35,707 nt of DNA from JAGNLA01 sp964472265. Its GTDB lineage: Bacteria > Caldisericota > Caldisericia > JAAYUI01. The first letter of the stretch is position 1, and every line of letters begins with the position of its first letter. The notes under the pieces were generated by a model that made no database searches, was not told the origin of the DNA, and worked only from the letters and a program-made list of their open reading frames with translations. This document shows positions 1 to 6,835 of this stretch, piece after piece. The position numbers were made by a program, and so were the translations under genes. Location of the stretch: NCBI GenBank assembly GCA_964472265.1, contig CAYYJO010000013.1, positions 1 to 35,707 on the forward strand. Direction: 5' to 3'.

Positions 1-2
1 TT

Positions 3-350
3 GACGGTGATGTTGCAACAATCGGTATGGACGAATTCGGCACAAAACTCGCCGGTGAAATCAGCTTCATAGAGCTTCCAATGGAAGATGACGAAGTGGA
101 TGCAGGCGGACAGTGCGGTTCACTCGAAACCGGCAAATGGCTCGGAAAAATCTACAGCCCGGTGGGCGGAACAGTCACCGAGGTCAACGAAGCGGCCGTT
201 GACGATCCTGTCATCATCAACAAGGATCCGTATGCAAACTGGATGTTTAAAGTGAAAATGAGCAACAAGGGAGACCTTGGCGCACTCAAGACAGGCGCAG
301 ACATCGCCCCATGGCTTGAAAGCGAAGTCGCCACCCGTGGAAAGAAGTGA
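3..350 (+). CDS. gcvH: Glycine cleavage system H protein, 5'-truncated
   Basis: This is the last 115 residues of a lipoyl-carrier H protein; the start lies outside the window. The reading frame is open from base 3. The lipoyl hairpin is recognisable: the stretch ETGKWLGKIYSPVGGTVTEV aligns with the GcvH segment around the lipoylated lysine, which would be the Lys encoded at 135-137. The family usually has about 125-130 residues, so only the N-terminal tip is missing. In the glycine cleavage complex the H protein shuttles the aminomethyl group between the P, T and L proteins. No other gcv gene is visible, so an H-like protein for another lipoyl pathway is possible. A strong terminator follows the stop by six bases. 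Confidence 0.85.
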   Translation, partial: DGDVATIGMDEFGTKLAGEISFIELPMEDDEVDAGGQCGSLETGKWLGKIYSPVGGTVTEVNEAAVDDPVIINKDPYANWMFKVKMSNKGDLGALKTGADIAPWLESEVATRGKK

Positions 351-2928
351 TTCTTTAAAAAGGAGAGCCGGGAAACTGGCTCTCCTTTTTTTGTTGGTTG
401 CCTCCCTTGTCGCCCCGGCAAAAACTTATGCAGCCGGAGCACCGGTCATAAAGGAATTCAACTCATACTGTATTGTCCAGTCAGACGGTTCCCTCTACGT
501 CAAAATGGACCTGGTCTTCCTTGAAACCGAAAGCCGTTCGCAGATCAGAAAAATGGGGCCCTTCGACTCAGGCCATTCCCTTGTCACACACAGCCTGACT
601 GACGGCACAAATCTGATCAAGACTACTTTTAACGAAACGGATTCTAACTTTTACCAGATTTCCTTTGGTGAGTCCACCGATCCTGGCAAAACCTACACCC
701 TCCACTTTGAATACACGGTCGCCCACGACATCACAGGCCGATCAAAACAGGGGTTCAGAGACGTCGGATGGTCACCGTTCCAATGGGAACTGCCAATCGG
801 AAAAATCGTTGTCCAGATGGTTCTTCCAGTCGAGATACCCAAAAACATCAACAAAGCTGAGGATGTGACCCAGAAAATTGTTGATGACACAGGCGTTCTC
901 GCCGATCAGAACATCAAATCCGAATTCAGCAGATTCCTTTATTTTGTCACGCCAGATGACCGCACAGGCAAGAAGTATCTCTCGGTTTGGGCTCAGCAAA
1001 ACGACGCCCCAGCCAACTTCCATCCACAGGTCAACATGTTTGTGCCGGACAAATATTTCACCAGCCAGGAAAACCCGCCCGAAAAAGACACTGGATTCAC
1101 ATTCACTGTCGACGAAATTTCACCGAACAACTACAAGCTGGTTTTCCGTAACTTCGACCCAAAACTTTTTGACAAGTACACCCTCTATTTCCAGCGCAAA
1201 AATGCTGGCGATCCAAACGCCATCTTCGACCCCTACACTGTAACTCCTGAAAACACCTCAACATTGGTAAAAGAGACAGGCGTTTACGTCACCGATGAGG
1301 TTCAGGGAAAAGCCGGCGATAAAATCCTCTATCAGGCGTATTTTGCTGATGGAAAAGGCAAAAAAATCCTCTCAGCTCCAGATGTAACCGTCACAATCGG
1401 CGGAGCGATGGAGAAGATTAGAGATCTGAACGTTCACATCAAATTCGACAAAAACGGCTCTGGAACAGTTACGGTCACCAAGAAATCATTCTTCGAAGGC
1501 CAAAAGCCAATCTGGGACGACAAAACCACTATCTATACAACCGATGTACAGTGGATTGATTCAGCCTCATTCAAAGAGGGTGATCAGGAGTTCATAAAGT
1601 CCAAGTCACAAACTGTTGGCACCTATTACCCTGTCTCAGGCAGCTATGGCAACGAATATCTCTGGTTCTGGGGAGCATCTCCAAACACCGAAAAAACCTT
1701 CACTTTCTCATACAACGTCAAGGGAGCTTTCTTTGACGAGAATGGAAACCAGACAGTTCCAGTTTCAAAATTCATAACCGACTCACCAAGAAACGCACTA
1801 AAGGCAACCATTGAGATCGAAGGCTTTGAAGGCATGGCAGAACCAACCATGTCATCGGGCAACGGCAAATTCATCAAAGACGGTGAAAAGTATATCTGGG
1901 TCGGCAAAGATGTGATGACAGACCAGCTCGACGTTTCCTTTTCGTCAAACACTTTCAAAAAAGCCTTCCTGTTCCAGCGTTTCTGGCGCGACAACCAGGG
2001 AACGATTCTCTGGATCGGCATCATCATTCTCATCATTCTCCTCCTGTACTGGTGGATCGTTTCAGGCATCAGAAGAGCCAGAAGAAACCGCATCAAGAGA
2101 CTCACAACCTACACAACGCCTGAGATTGAACTGGAATCGTTTGCAACCGAAGGCAAGGTTCCAGACCTGAACGCCATCGAGGCTGCAATGTACCTCGGTA
2201 AGCACGACCGGGTCATCTCGGCAATCGTCCTTCAACTCGAAGCAAAAGGCGCCCTGACAATCGTTGGCCAGTCACCGCTCCAACTTGAGAAGACCAATCC
2301 TGCAAAAGCCACCGAACCTTATGAAAAAATGCTCATAGAATCGATTTCCCCCGAAGGCACAATCTCAAGGGAAGCCGTACCAAAAATCATCGATTCCGTT
2401 TCTGACTCCTTAAGCAAAAAGGTTTGGGATGCAGACCCAAAGGCAACCAGAGACAAATACACAAAAGACATCGATGGATACTGGGATTCCTACAGACGTG
2501 GCGTTGCTCCTGTCGACCGAATCTATTTCCACAACCATCTCCCGTGGCTGATCATCCACGACCATTACTACGACAACTTCAGATCGATGCCGGCACAGTA
2601 CAACTCTCCAATGAAGGACTTTGCAGACAAAGTCGGATCGTCAATCCAGGACTTCGCTTCAAACGTAGTTTCAGGAGTTGAATCGGGCGTAAAGAAAGCA
2701 GGAGAGGCTGTTGAGCAGTTCCTCGGCATCGGAGTTCCAAACATCGAGAACAAGAACTACGACGCCTGCCACACCGGATGCCATTCAGCCTGCCACTCGG
2801 CATGTGTTCACTCTGCCTGCCACTCAGCCTGCGTTCACGATGCCTGCCACTCTGCTTGTCACTCAGCCTGCGTTTGTCACTCTGCCTGTCACTCCGCCTG
2901 CCACTCAGCCTGCGTTTCAGGGTTCTAG
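337..2928 (+). CDS. DUF2207-like membrane protein with C-terminal CHSA-repeat tail
   Basis: Large exported and membrane-anchored protein, 863 residues from the GTG at 337. The frame stays open back to an ATG at 277 inside gcvH, but the signal peptide (KRRAGK, then LALLFLLVASLVAP and an Ala cleavage region) lies right after 337. A long beta-rich extracytoplasmic part follows. One hydrophobic segment sits near residues 557-580 (ILWIGIIILIILLLYWWIV), followed by a basic stop-transfer stretch RRARRNR, so the C-terminal third should be cytoplasmic. The overall plan resembles DUF2207 proteins, which normally end in a Gly-rich tail. Here the last 53 residues (811-863) are a low-complexity Cys/His tail of CHSA repeats with 13 Cys and 11 His. 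The radical SAM gene begins 3 bases after the stop, so the tail is the obvious candidate substrate. The DUF2207 assignment is from general architecture only. Confidence 0.75.
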   Translation: MERSDSLKRRAGKLALLFLLVASLVAPAKTYAAGAPVIKEFNSYCIVQSDGSLYVKMDLVFLETESRSQIRKMGPFDSGHSLVTHSLTDGTNLIKTTFNETDSNFYQISFGESTDPGKTYTLHFEYTVAHDITGRSKQGFRDVGWSPFQWELPIGKIVVQMVLPVEIPKNINKAEDVTQKIVDDTGVLADQNIKSEFSRFLYFVTPDDRTGKKYLSVWAQQNDAPANFHPQVNMFVPDKYFTSQENPPEKDTGFTFTVDEISPNNYKLVFRNFDPKLFDKYTLYFQRKNAGDPNAIFDPYTVTPENTSTLVKETGVYVTDEVQGKAGDKILYQAYFADGKGKKILSAPDVTVTIGGAMEKIRDLNVHIKFDKNGSGTVTVTKKSFFEGQKPIWDDKTTIYTTDVQWIDSASFKEGDQEFIKSKSQTVGTYYPVSGSYGNEYLWFWGASPNTEKTFTFSYNVKGAFFDENGNQTVPVSKFITDSPRNALKATIEIEGFEGMAEPTMSSGNGKFIKDGEKYIWVGKDVMTDQLDVSFSSNTFKKAFLFQRFWRDNQGTILWIGIIILIILLLYWWIVSGIRRARRNRIKRLTTYTTPEIELESFATEGKVPDLNAIEAAMYLGKHDRVISAIVLQLEAKGALTIVGQSPLQLEKTNPAKATEPYEKMLIESISPEGTISREAVPKIIDSVSDSLSKKVWDADPKATRDKYTKDIDGYWDSYRRGVAPVDRIYFHNHLPWLIIHDHYYDNFRSMPAQYNSPMKDFADKVGSSIQDFASNVVSGVESGVKKAGEAVEQFLGIGVPNIENKNYDACHTGCHSACHSACVHSACHSACVHDACHSACHSACVCHSACHSACHSACVSGF
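357..392 (+). terminator. Rho-independent terminator after gcvH, overlapping the next gene's signal-peptide region
   Basis: Perfect 13-bp inverted repeat: AAAAAGGAGAGCC at 357-369, 8-base loop, GGCTCTCCTTTTT at 378-390, running into a seven-T tract (386-392). It is correctly placed to end the gcvH transcript. The same bases are in frame with, and code for, the signal peptide of the following membrane protein. Confidence 0.9.
2767..2913 (+). repeat. 12-bp coding repeat encoding Cys-His-Ser-Ala units
   Basis: Tandem, slightly diverged units of the form TGCCACTCRGCC encode CHSA. The order of tail units is CHTG, CHSA x2, CVHSA, CHSA, CVHDA, CHSA x2, CV, CHSA x3, then CVSGF. Synonymous variation (TGC/TGT, TCA/TCG/TCT/TCC, GCC/GCA/GCT) keeps the peptide nearly constant while the DNA varies, which suggests selection on the protein. 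This is coding repeat, not CRISPR. Confidence 0.9.
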
Positions 2929-2931
2929 AAA

Positions 2932-4320
2932 ATGGACAAGAAGAGCTACATCGAGGATGTGGTCAAAAGCACGAGAGACTACATCTTCGTCAGGAGCGTC
3001 GACAACCTTCTGATCATCAAACCAAACAGGGTCATGAATCTCAATGACACTGCAACTGATTTGCTTTCAATGCTTTACGGTGCAGTTGAGGCTGAGGTTC
3101 ATGGGTCGATTGCCAAGGTAGCTGAAAAATACAGCGTTCCATTCGAGCAGGTGGAGGAAGATGCCTGTAAGCTGCTTAAAACCATCGTTGAGCTGCTGAA
3201 ATCGCCTTACATGGTGGTTCCAACCGTGAAGCAGACGAGTTTTGGCTCACACAGGCGCGATCTTCCGGTGCTCAGCGAAATCGCCCTCACCTACGGCTGC
3301 AACAACAATTGCGTGTTCTGCTACGCCTCCTCGCCTGAACGAGTTGACGAAAAACCACAGATGACAACTGAGCAAGTCATGAAAGTGCTTGACGTGATCT
3401 GGAATAAAGCTCAGGTTCCGACCGTCTCTTTCACAGGTGGTGAACCAACCATGAGAAAGGACCTCGTGGAGCTGGTTTCCTACGCCGTCAAAATCGGGCT
3501 TCGTGTCAACCTCATCACAAACGGAATCATCTGTGGAACGACAGACCTTGCCCAAAGACTCAAAGATGCTGGACTTTCCTCGGCTCAAGTTTCGCTTGAG
3601 TCGGCTGTTCCTGAAATCCACGACAAAATCGTCGGGCACAAGGGGGCTTTTGCCAAAACCGTCGAAGGCTTCAGACGTTTGAAGGCTCTTGGAATCCACA
3701 CCCACACAAACACAACCATCTGCAAGGACAACATCGACACAGTCCACACGCTCCCGAAATTCGCAAAGGAAGACCTTGGACTTGAGTACCAGTCAATGAA
3801 CATGGTTATCAGAACCGGCCACGCCTGCGACCATCCAGACGAAATCGGATATACAGACGTTTCAAAGGTGTTGCCGATAATCCACTCCGAGGCAAAAAAG
3901 CATGGAATAAGGCTGGTCTGGTACTCGCCAATGCCATACTGTATCATCAACACCGTGGCAGAGGGGATCGGTTCGACAACCTGTGCAGCAGCCGACGGGC
4001 TTCTGTCGGTTGCCCCCGATGGCTCCGTGCTTCCATGCTCATCATTTTCAAACGGTTTTGGGAACCTGCTCACCCAGGAGTTCGAAGATGTCTGGTTTTC
4101 AAGGCCAGCTCTCTACTTCAGGCGAAAAGAGTTCCTTCCACCAAAGTGCAAAACTTGTGAACAGGCCAAAATCTGCCTGGGTGCATGCCCACTTTATTGG
4201 GACAACATGGGTGATTTCACTGAAATCCCCGGAACAGATTCAAAAATTGGCGATTACATGTGGAAAATGAGACGGAATCTGGTTGGAAAGTGCAAGCCGG
4301 TTTCCGGAGTAGCGAAATGA
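2932..4320 (+). CDS. Radical SAM/SPASM peptide-modifying enzyme with PqqD-like N-terminus
   Basis: A 462-residue enzyme. Residues about 18-92 resemble a PqqD-like peptide-recognition domain (the Asn-Arg-Val-Met-Asn-Leu-Asn segment, then a helical stretch). The radical SAM 4Fe-4S motif CNNNCVFC gives C123, C127 and C130. The GGEP motif is at 169-172. A SPASM-type C-terminus has C351, C369, C406, C409, C415 and C419, enough for auxiliary Fe-S clusters. Family knowledge: SPASM enzymes with such N-terminal domains modify ribosomally made peptides, for example forming thioether or C-C crosslinks. Its start lies 3 bases after the stop of the CHSA-tail protein with no good ribosome site of its own, so the two are probably translationally coupled and the tail is the likely substrate. 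The chemistry cannot be read from the sequence. A maturase for a different peptide, or an anaerobic sulfatase-maturase-like role, is less likely given this neighbour. Confidence 0.9.
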   Translation: MDKKSYIEDVVKSTRDYIFVRSVDNLLIIKPNRVMNLNDTATDLLSMLYGAVEAEVHGSIAKVAEKYSVPFEQVEEDACKLLKTIVELLKSPYMVVPTVKQTSFGSHRRDLPVLSEIALTYGCNNNCVFCYASSPERVDEKPQMTTEQVMKVLDVIWNKAQVPTVSFTGGEPTMRKDLVELVSYAVKIGLRVNLITNGIICGTTDLAQRLKDAGLSSAQVSLESAVPEIHDKIVGHKGAFAKTVEGFRRLKALGIHTHTNTTICKDNIDTVHTLPKFAKEDLGLEYQSMNMVIRTGHACDHPDEIGYTDVSKVLPIIHSEAKKHGIRLVWYSPMPYCIINTVAEGIGSTTCAAADGLLSVAPDGSVLPCSSFSNGFGNLLTQEFEDVWFSRPALYFRRKEFLPPKCKTCEQAKICLGACPLYWDNMGDFTEIPGTDSKIGDYMWKMRRNLVGKCKPVSGVAK

Positions 4321-4348
4321 TAGCCTTTTTTAATGAAAGAAGGTTGAT

Positions 4349-5506
4349 ATGAGAACAGATATTAACGGTTTTTTGAAGCTCGTGGTCGGGTGGTCAGACA
4401 GCGTTGTTTCGCTCTACAAGGAGATAAACGAGGTTCAGACTGCATTCAATCACAGACTTGTCGATCTGGACACACAGCTGAAAAAAGAGCTTGAGCTGGC
4501 GACGAAAACAATGAAATCCACGTATGATTCGATCTCGCCATCTGCAAAAAAATGTTTTGATGACGAGGTATCAAAATCAAAGGTTGATCTGGACAAGCTC
4601 ATCGCCGAACTCAAGGCGGCAATCAAGAAGGCTCAGGACAAGGCTGGAACGCTTGAAAAGAAAAACGTGGTTGCCCATGACGACCTTCAAAAGCAAAACC
4701 CTGAACTCAACGACAAGGAAGAGGCTTTAAAAGTCGACATTCAAAATCTCGCAGACGAATGCAGGATTTTGGAGCGTCAGCTGGCCAAATACGACGGAAT
4801 CAGGGGCTGGTTCGCCGGTTCTTCGGTTGCATCATTGCGCAAGACTTTCAACGACAAGATGAAGAAGCTCGAAAGCCTCAACTCCCAGATCAATTTTGTC
4901 AGAAAAACCTGGTCAGACAGACTGACAGAGGAATCAAAAACTGAATCCACCGAAAGAACCGAGTGGATGACCCTCCAGAAGGATATAGCCACGAGCTCGA
5001 TGGAACTTGCAAACATCGAAAAGAACTACGAAGCCCTCTCGTTCCAGAACGCCATCACTGCCCTCTCAAGAAACGAAATCCCAAACGGCTTCAGCCCGGA
5101 ATGTGAGAAGTCGCTGAAGACCATCAAAGCCCTTCGGACTGCAAAAGATGAGCTTGTCGATGGTCTGGTTCAGGTCTCAGGCATGCTCGCCACCCTCAAG
5201 GGAATAAACGATGGTTTTGCCGCATTCGCAAAATCAATTGCAAACCTCAAGAGCCAGCAGGACACCTATTCCAGCCTGCCAAAGCTTCAGCTTGAAATCC
5301 CCGATTCCGCAATCACCTACAACCAGGGTTTCACGGAGGTTGTGCCTGCCATCAAGGACGAGAAAAAAATGGCAGAGGATCCCAAGGCTTTTGCAGCCAA
5401 TACAAAAAAACTCGTTGAGAATAACCTCGCAGATAAAAACATCGAGGTCATGTTCACTGGCCTTGGAAACTCCATCGAAGCTGCAACAAAAAACTGGAAA
5501 GGCTAG
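4349..5506 (+). CDS. Coiled-coil protein of unknown function
   Basis: A 385-residue protein that I do not recognise. It has no signal peptide and no membrane segment. Most of it (about residues 30-240) is rich in Glu, Lys, Leu and Ala with long helical heptad-like stretches, for example around the KELELATKTMK and QLAKYDG regions. The C-terminal third is less charged (NLKSQQDTYSSLPKLQLEIP). A ribosome site AGAAGG lies 7 bases before the ATG. It follows the radical SAM gene by 28 bases and precedes the small membrane/zinc-ribbon gene by 9 bases, so it very probably belongs to the same operon. A scaffold or membrane-linking role is a guess from the coiled coil only. Confidence 0.75.
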   Translation: MRTDINGFLKLVVGWSDSVVSLYKEINEVQTAFNHRLVDLDTQLKKELELATKTMKSTYDSISPSAKKCFDDEVSKSKVDLDKLIAELKAAIKKAQDKAGTLEKKNVVAHDDLQKQNPELNDKEEALKVDIQNLADECRILERQLAKYDGIRGWFAGSSVASLRKTFNDKMKKLESLNSQINFVRKTWSDRLTEESKTESTERTEWMTLQKDIATSSMELANIEKNYEALSFQNAITALSRNEIPNGFSPECEKSLKTIKALRTAKDELVDGLVQVSGMLATLKGINDGFAAFAKSIANLKSQQDTYSSLPKLQLEIPDSAITYNQGFTEVVPAIKDEKKMAEDPKAFAANTKKLVENNLADKNIEVMFTGLGNSIEAATKNWKG

Positions 5507-5515
5507 GTCTGGAAA

Positions 5516-6004
5516 ATGAAGAAAATCATTGCAATCATAATGTTCATTGTTGGCGGTATTGCTTCTGCATTTTTCCTGCTCTTCTTGATGGCCGGCTCAA
5601 GCTATCTTGGGCCTGTTGGCCTTCCATTCCTCCTTGTGGGAATCGTTTGCCTCATCCTGGGATTCAACATGAACCGCAACGCTGACGAAAATGCACCAAT
5701 AACCATTGACAATTCTGTCGTAAAACTCGCCTCTCAGAAAAATGGAGTCATGACGCCTGACCTGATCGTTGCTGAACTCGGTTACACAAGAGCGCAGGCT
5801 CTGACATCGCTTGACAGGCTTCAGGGCAGGGGTTCATGCAGGATCGAACTGAGAGAATCAGGACAAGTATGGGTTTTCGATCAGGTGAAGAGCAAAAAAA
5901 TGGTCAGAAAATGCAATTTTTGTGGCAGGAAATATCCTGTTTCTGATCCGGTTACAAAATGCCCAAATTGTGGCGGGGACGTAATCCTTCAGCCCGAAGA
6001 CTGA
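5516..6004 (+). CDS. Small membrane protein with winged-helix-like and zinc-ribbon parts
   Basis: 162 residues. Two hydrophobic segments make a membrane hairpin (residues about 4-27 and 33-54). Then comes a cytoplasmic stretch (about 62-125; MTPDLIVAELGYTRAQALTS) that looks like a winged-helix or PCI-like fold. The C-terminus is a zinc ribbon of four cysteines, CNFC plus CPNC (CxxC-x14-CxxC). It is the last gene of the four-gene unit. Its stop codon TGA (6002-6004) directly abuts the converging stop of the PP2C gene (6005-6007), giving the sequence TGATCA with no bases between. I know no family name; membrane-bound regulator or adaptor for the Cys-tail protein is an inference from context. 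Confidence 0.75.
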   Translation: MKKIIAIIMFIVGGIASAFFLLFLMAGSSYLGPVGLPFLLVGIVCLILGFNMNRNADENAPITIDNSVVKLASQKNGVMTPDLIVAELGYTRAQALTSLDRLQGRGSCRIELRESGQVWVFDQVKSKKMVRKCNFCGRKYPVSDPVTKCPNCGGDVILQPED

Positions 6005-6751
6005 TCAATCCTGACTTATTTTAGCAACCACAACTGTAATATTGTCACTCCCGCCCCTTGAGAGCGTCATCTGTAGCAGTTTTTGGCACGCATTCTTTGG
6101 ATCGTTCTCTCGAAGGATGACGCTTAGAATTTCCTTATCTTCAACATGTTCCGTCAAACCGTCCGAGCACATTACCAGCCACTGGCAATCAGCCGTGACG
6201 CGCCTGAACACGTCAGGATTTGCTTGATCATCGATTCCAAGCGCCTTCACAAGATGATGTCTGTATGGGTGTGATTTCAGTTGGCTTTCCTTGATGTGTC
6301 CGCGGTCAAGCAACTCCTGGGTCATGGAGTGGTCTTTCGTTATCCTGAAAATATTGCCGTTTTTTATCGCGTATGCCCGTGAATCCCCGATTGAGCAGAC
6401 AAAAATCCAGGAGTCGTAAACAAGCGTCACAACAGCAGTTGTTCCCATCCCTTTGAGGGTTTCGTATTTGTCTGACAGCTTTCGAAGTTCCGTGTTTGCA
6501 GCCTGAAATGATTCAATCAAAATCTTTGAAGCGTTATCGACATTTGGGGACTGGTTTGAAATTATATTGCCAATAACCTGAAGTATCCTAACGGACGCGA
6601 ACTGTCCACCTTTTCTTCCACCAACGCCATCAGAAACGGCGAGCAAATACGGCAAACCTTCATAATCTGGAGGAATGATGGAAAAATGATCTTCATTGGC
6701 ACTCTTGACGCATCCGACATCAGAAAGACCCCACGCCTTGACAGTGATCAT
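6005..6751 (-). CDS. PP2C-family Ser/Thr protein phosphatase
   Basis: A 248-residue soluble, metal-dependent (Mg/Mn) phosphatase of the Stp1/PrpC type. The metal-binding motifs are in the expected order: NEDHF (19-23), SDGVGGRKGG (40-49), GMGTTAVV (101-108), GDSRAY (122-127), SDGLTEH (196-202) and GSDNITV (234-240). Its length is normal for the bacterial single-domain form. It is divergently transcribed from two giant Ser/Thr kinases and is their likely antagonist. It has no Shine-Dalgarno site near the ATG. A TATCAT hexamer (6760-6765 on this strand) ends 8 bases before the ATG with TTGCTT 18 bases further up, suggesting a leaderless or near-leaderless transcript. Confidence 0.95.
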   Translation of the reverse strand: MITVKAWGLSDVGCVKSANEDHFSIIPPDYEGLPYLLAVSDGVGGRKGGQFASVRILQVIGNIISNQSPNVDNASKILIESFQAANTELRKLSDKYETLKGMGTTAVVTLVYDSWIFVCSIGDSRAYAIKNGNIFRITKDHSMTQELLDRGHIKESQLKSHPYRHHLVKALGIDDQANPDVFRRVTADCQWLVMCSDGLTEHVEDKEILSVILRENDPKNACQKLLQMTLSRGGSDNITVVVAKISQD

Positions 6752-6835
6752 TTGTAAGAATGATACAACAAACGCTATTGAAAAAGCAAGTTTGATTATT
6801 GCAAATTTTACCTCCTGAATGTAAACTTCTGTAAC
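6752..6835. promoter_or_regulatory. Divergent promoter region between PP2C and kinase genes
   Basis: The minus-strand promoter candidate is TTGCTT-N18-TATCAT-N8-ATG, with TATCAT at 6760-6765. The plus-strand candidate is TTGCAA (6799-6804)-N17-TAAACT (6822-6827)-N8-ATG (6836). Neither gene has a Shine-Dalgarno site close to its start. The plus-strand boxes are 4/6 matches, so that promoter is less certain. Confidence 0.45.

Noticed and set aside
1644..2105. Minus-strand open frame of 153 codons
   Set aside because: It is a shadow of the DUF2207-like gene. It has no ribosome site or recognisable motif, and its residues follow the opposite strand's codon pattern.
2767..2913. CRISPR-like short repeats
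   Set aside because: The 12-bp units run without spacers and are in frame with the Cys/His tail, so this is a coding tandem repeat.
2711..3047. Two further plus-strand frames of about 90-100 codons over the Cys-repeat region
   Set aside because: They are shifted readings of the 12-bp coding repeat and the start of the radical SAM gene. The CHSA frame has protein-level conservation with synonymous variation and is preceded by the rest of a long gene.
3247..4073. Minus-strand open frames of 162-166 codons opposite the radical SAM gene
   Set aside because: The plus strand carries full radical SAM and SPASM motifs throughout. The minus frames show no family features.
6811..6817. Perfect AGGAGGT on the minus strand upstream of the PP2C gene
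   Set aside because: The only start at the right distance (TTG, 6 bases) reads TTG-CAA-TAA, a two-codon frame. The PP2C ATG is some 60 bases away, so it does not serve as its ribosome site.
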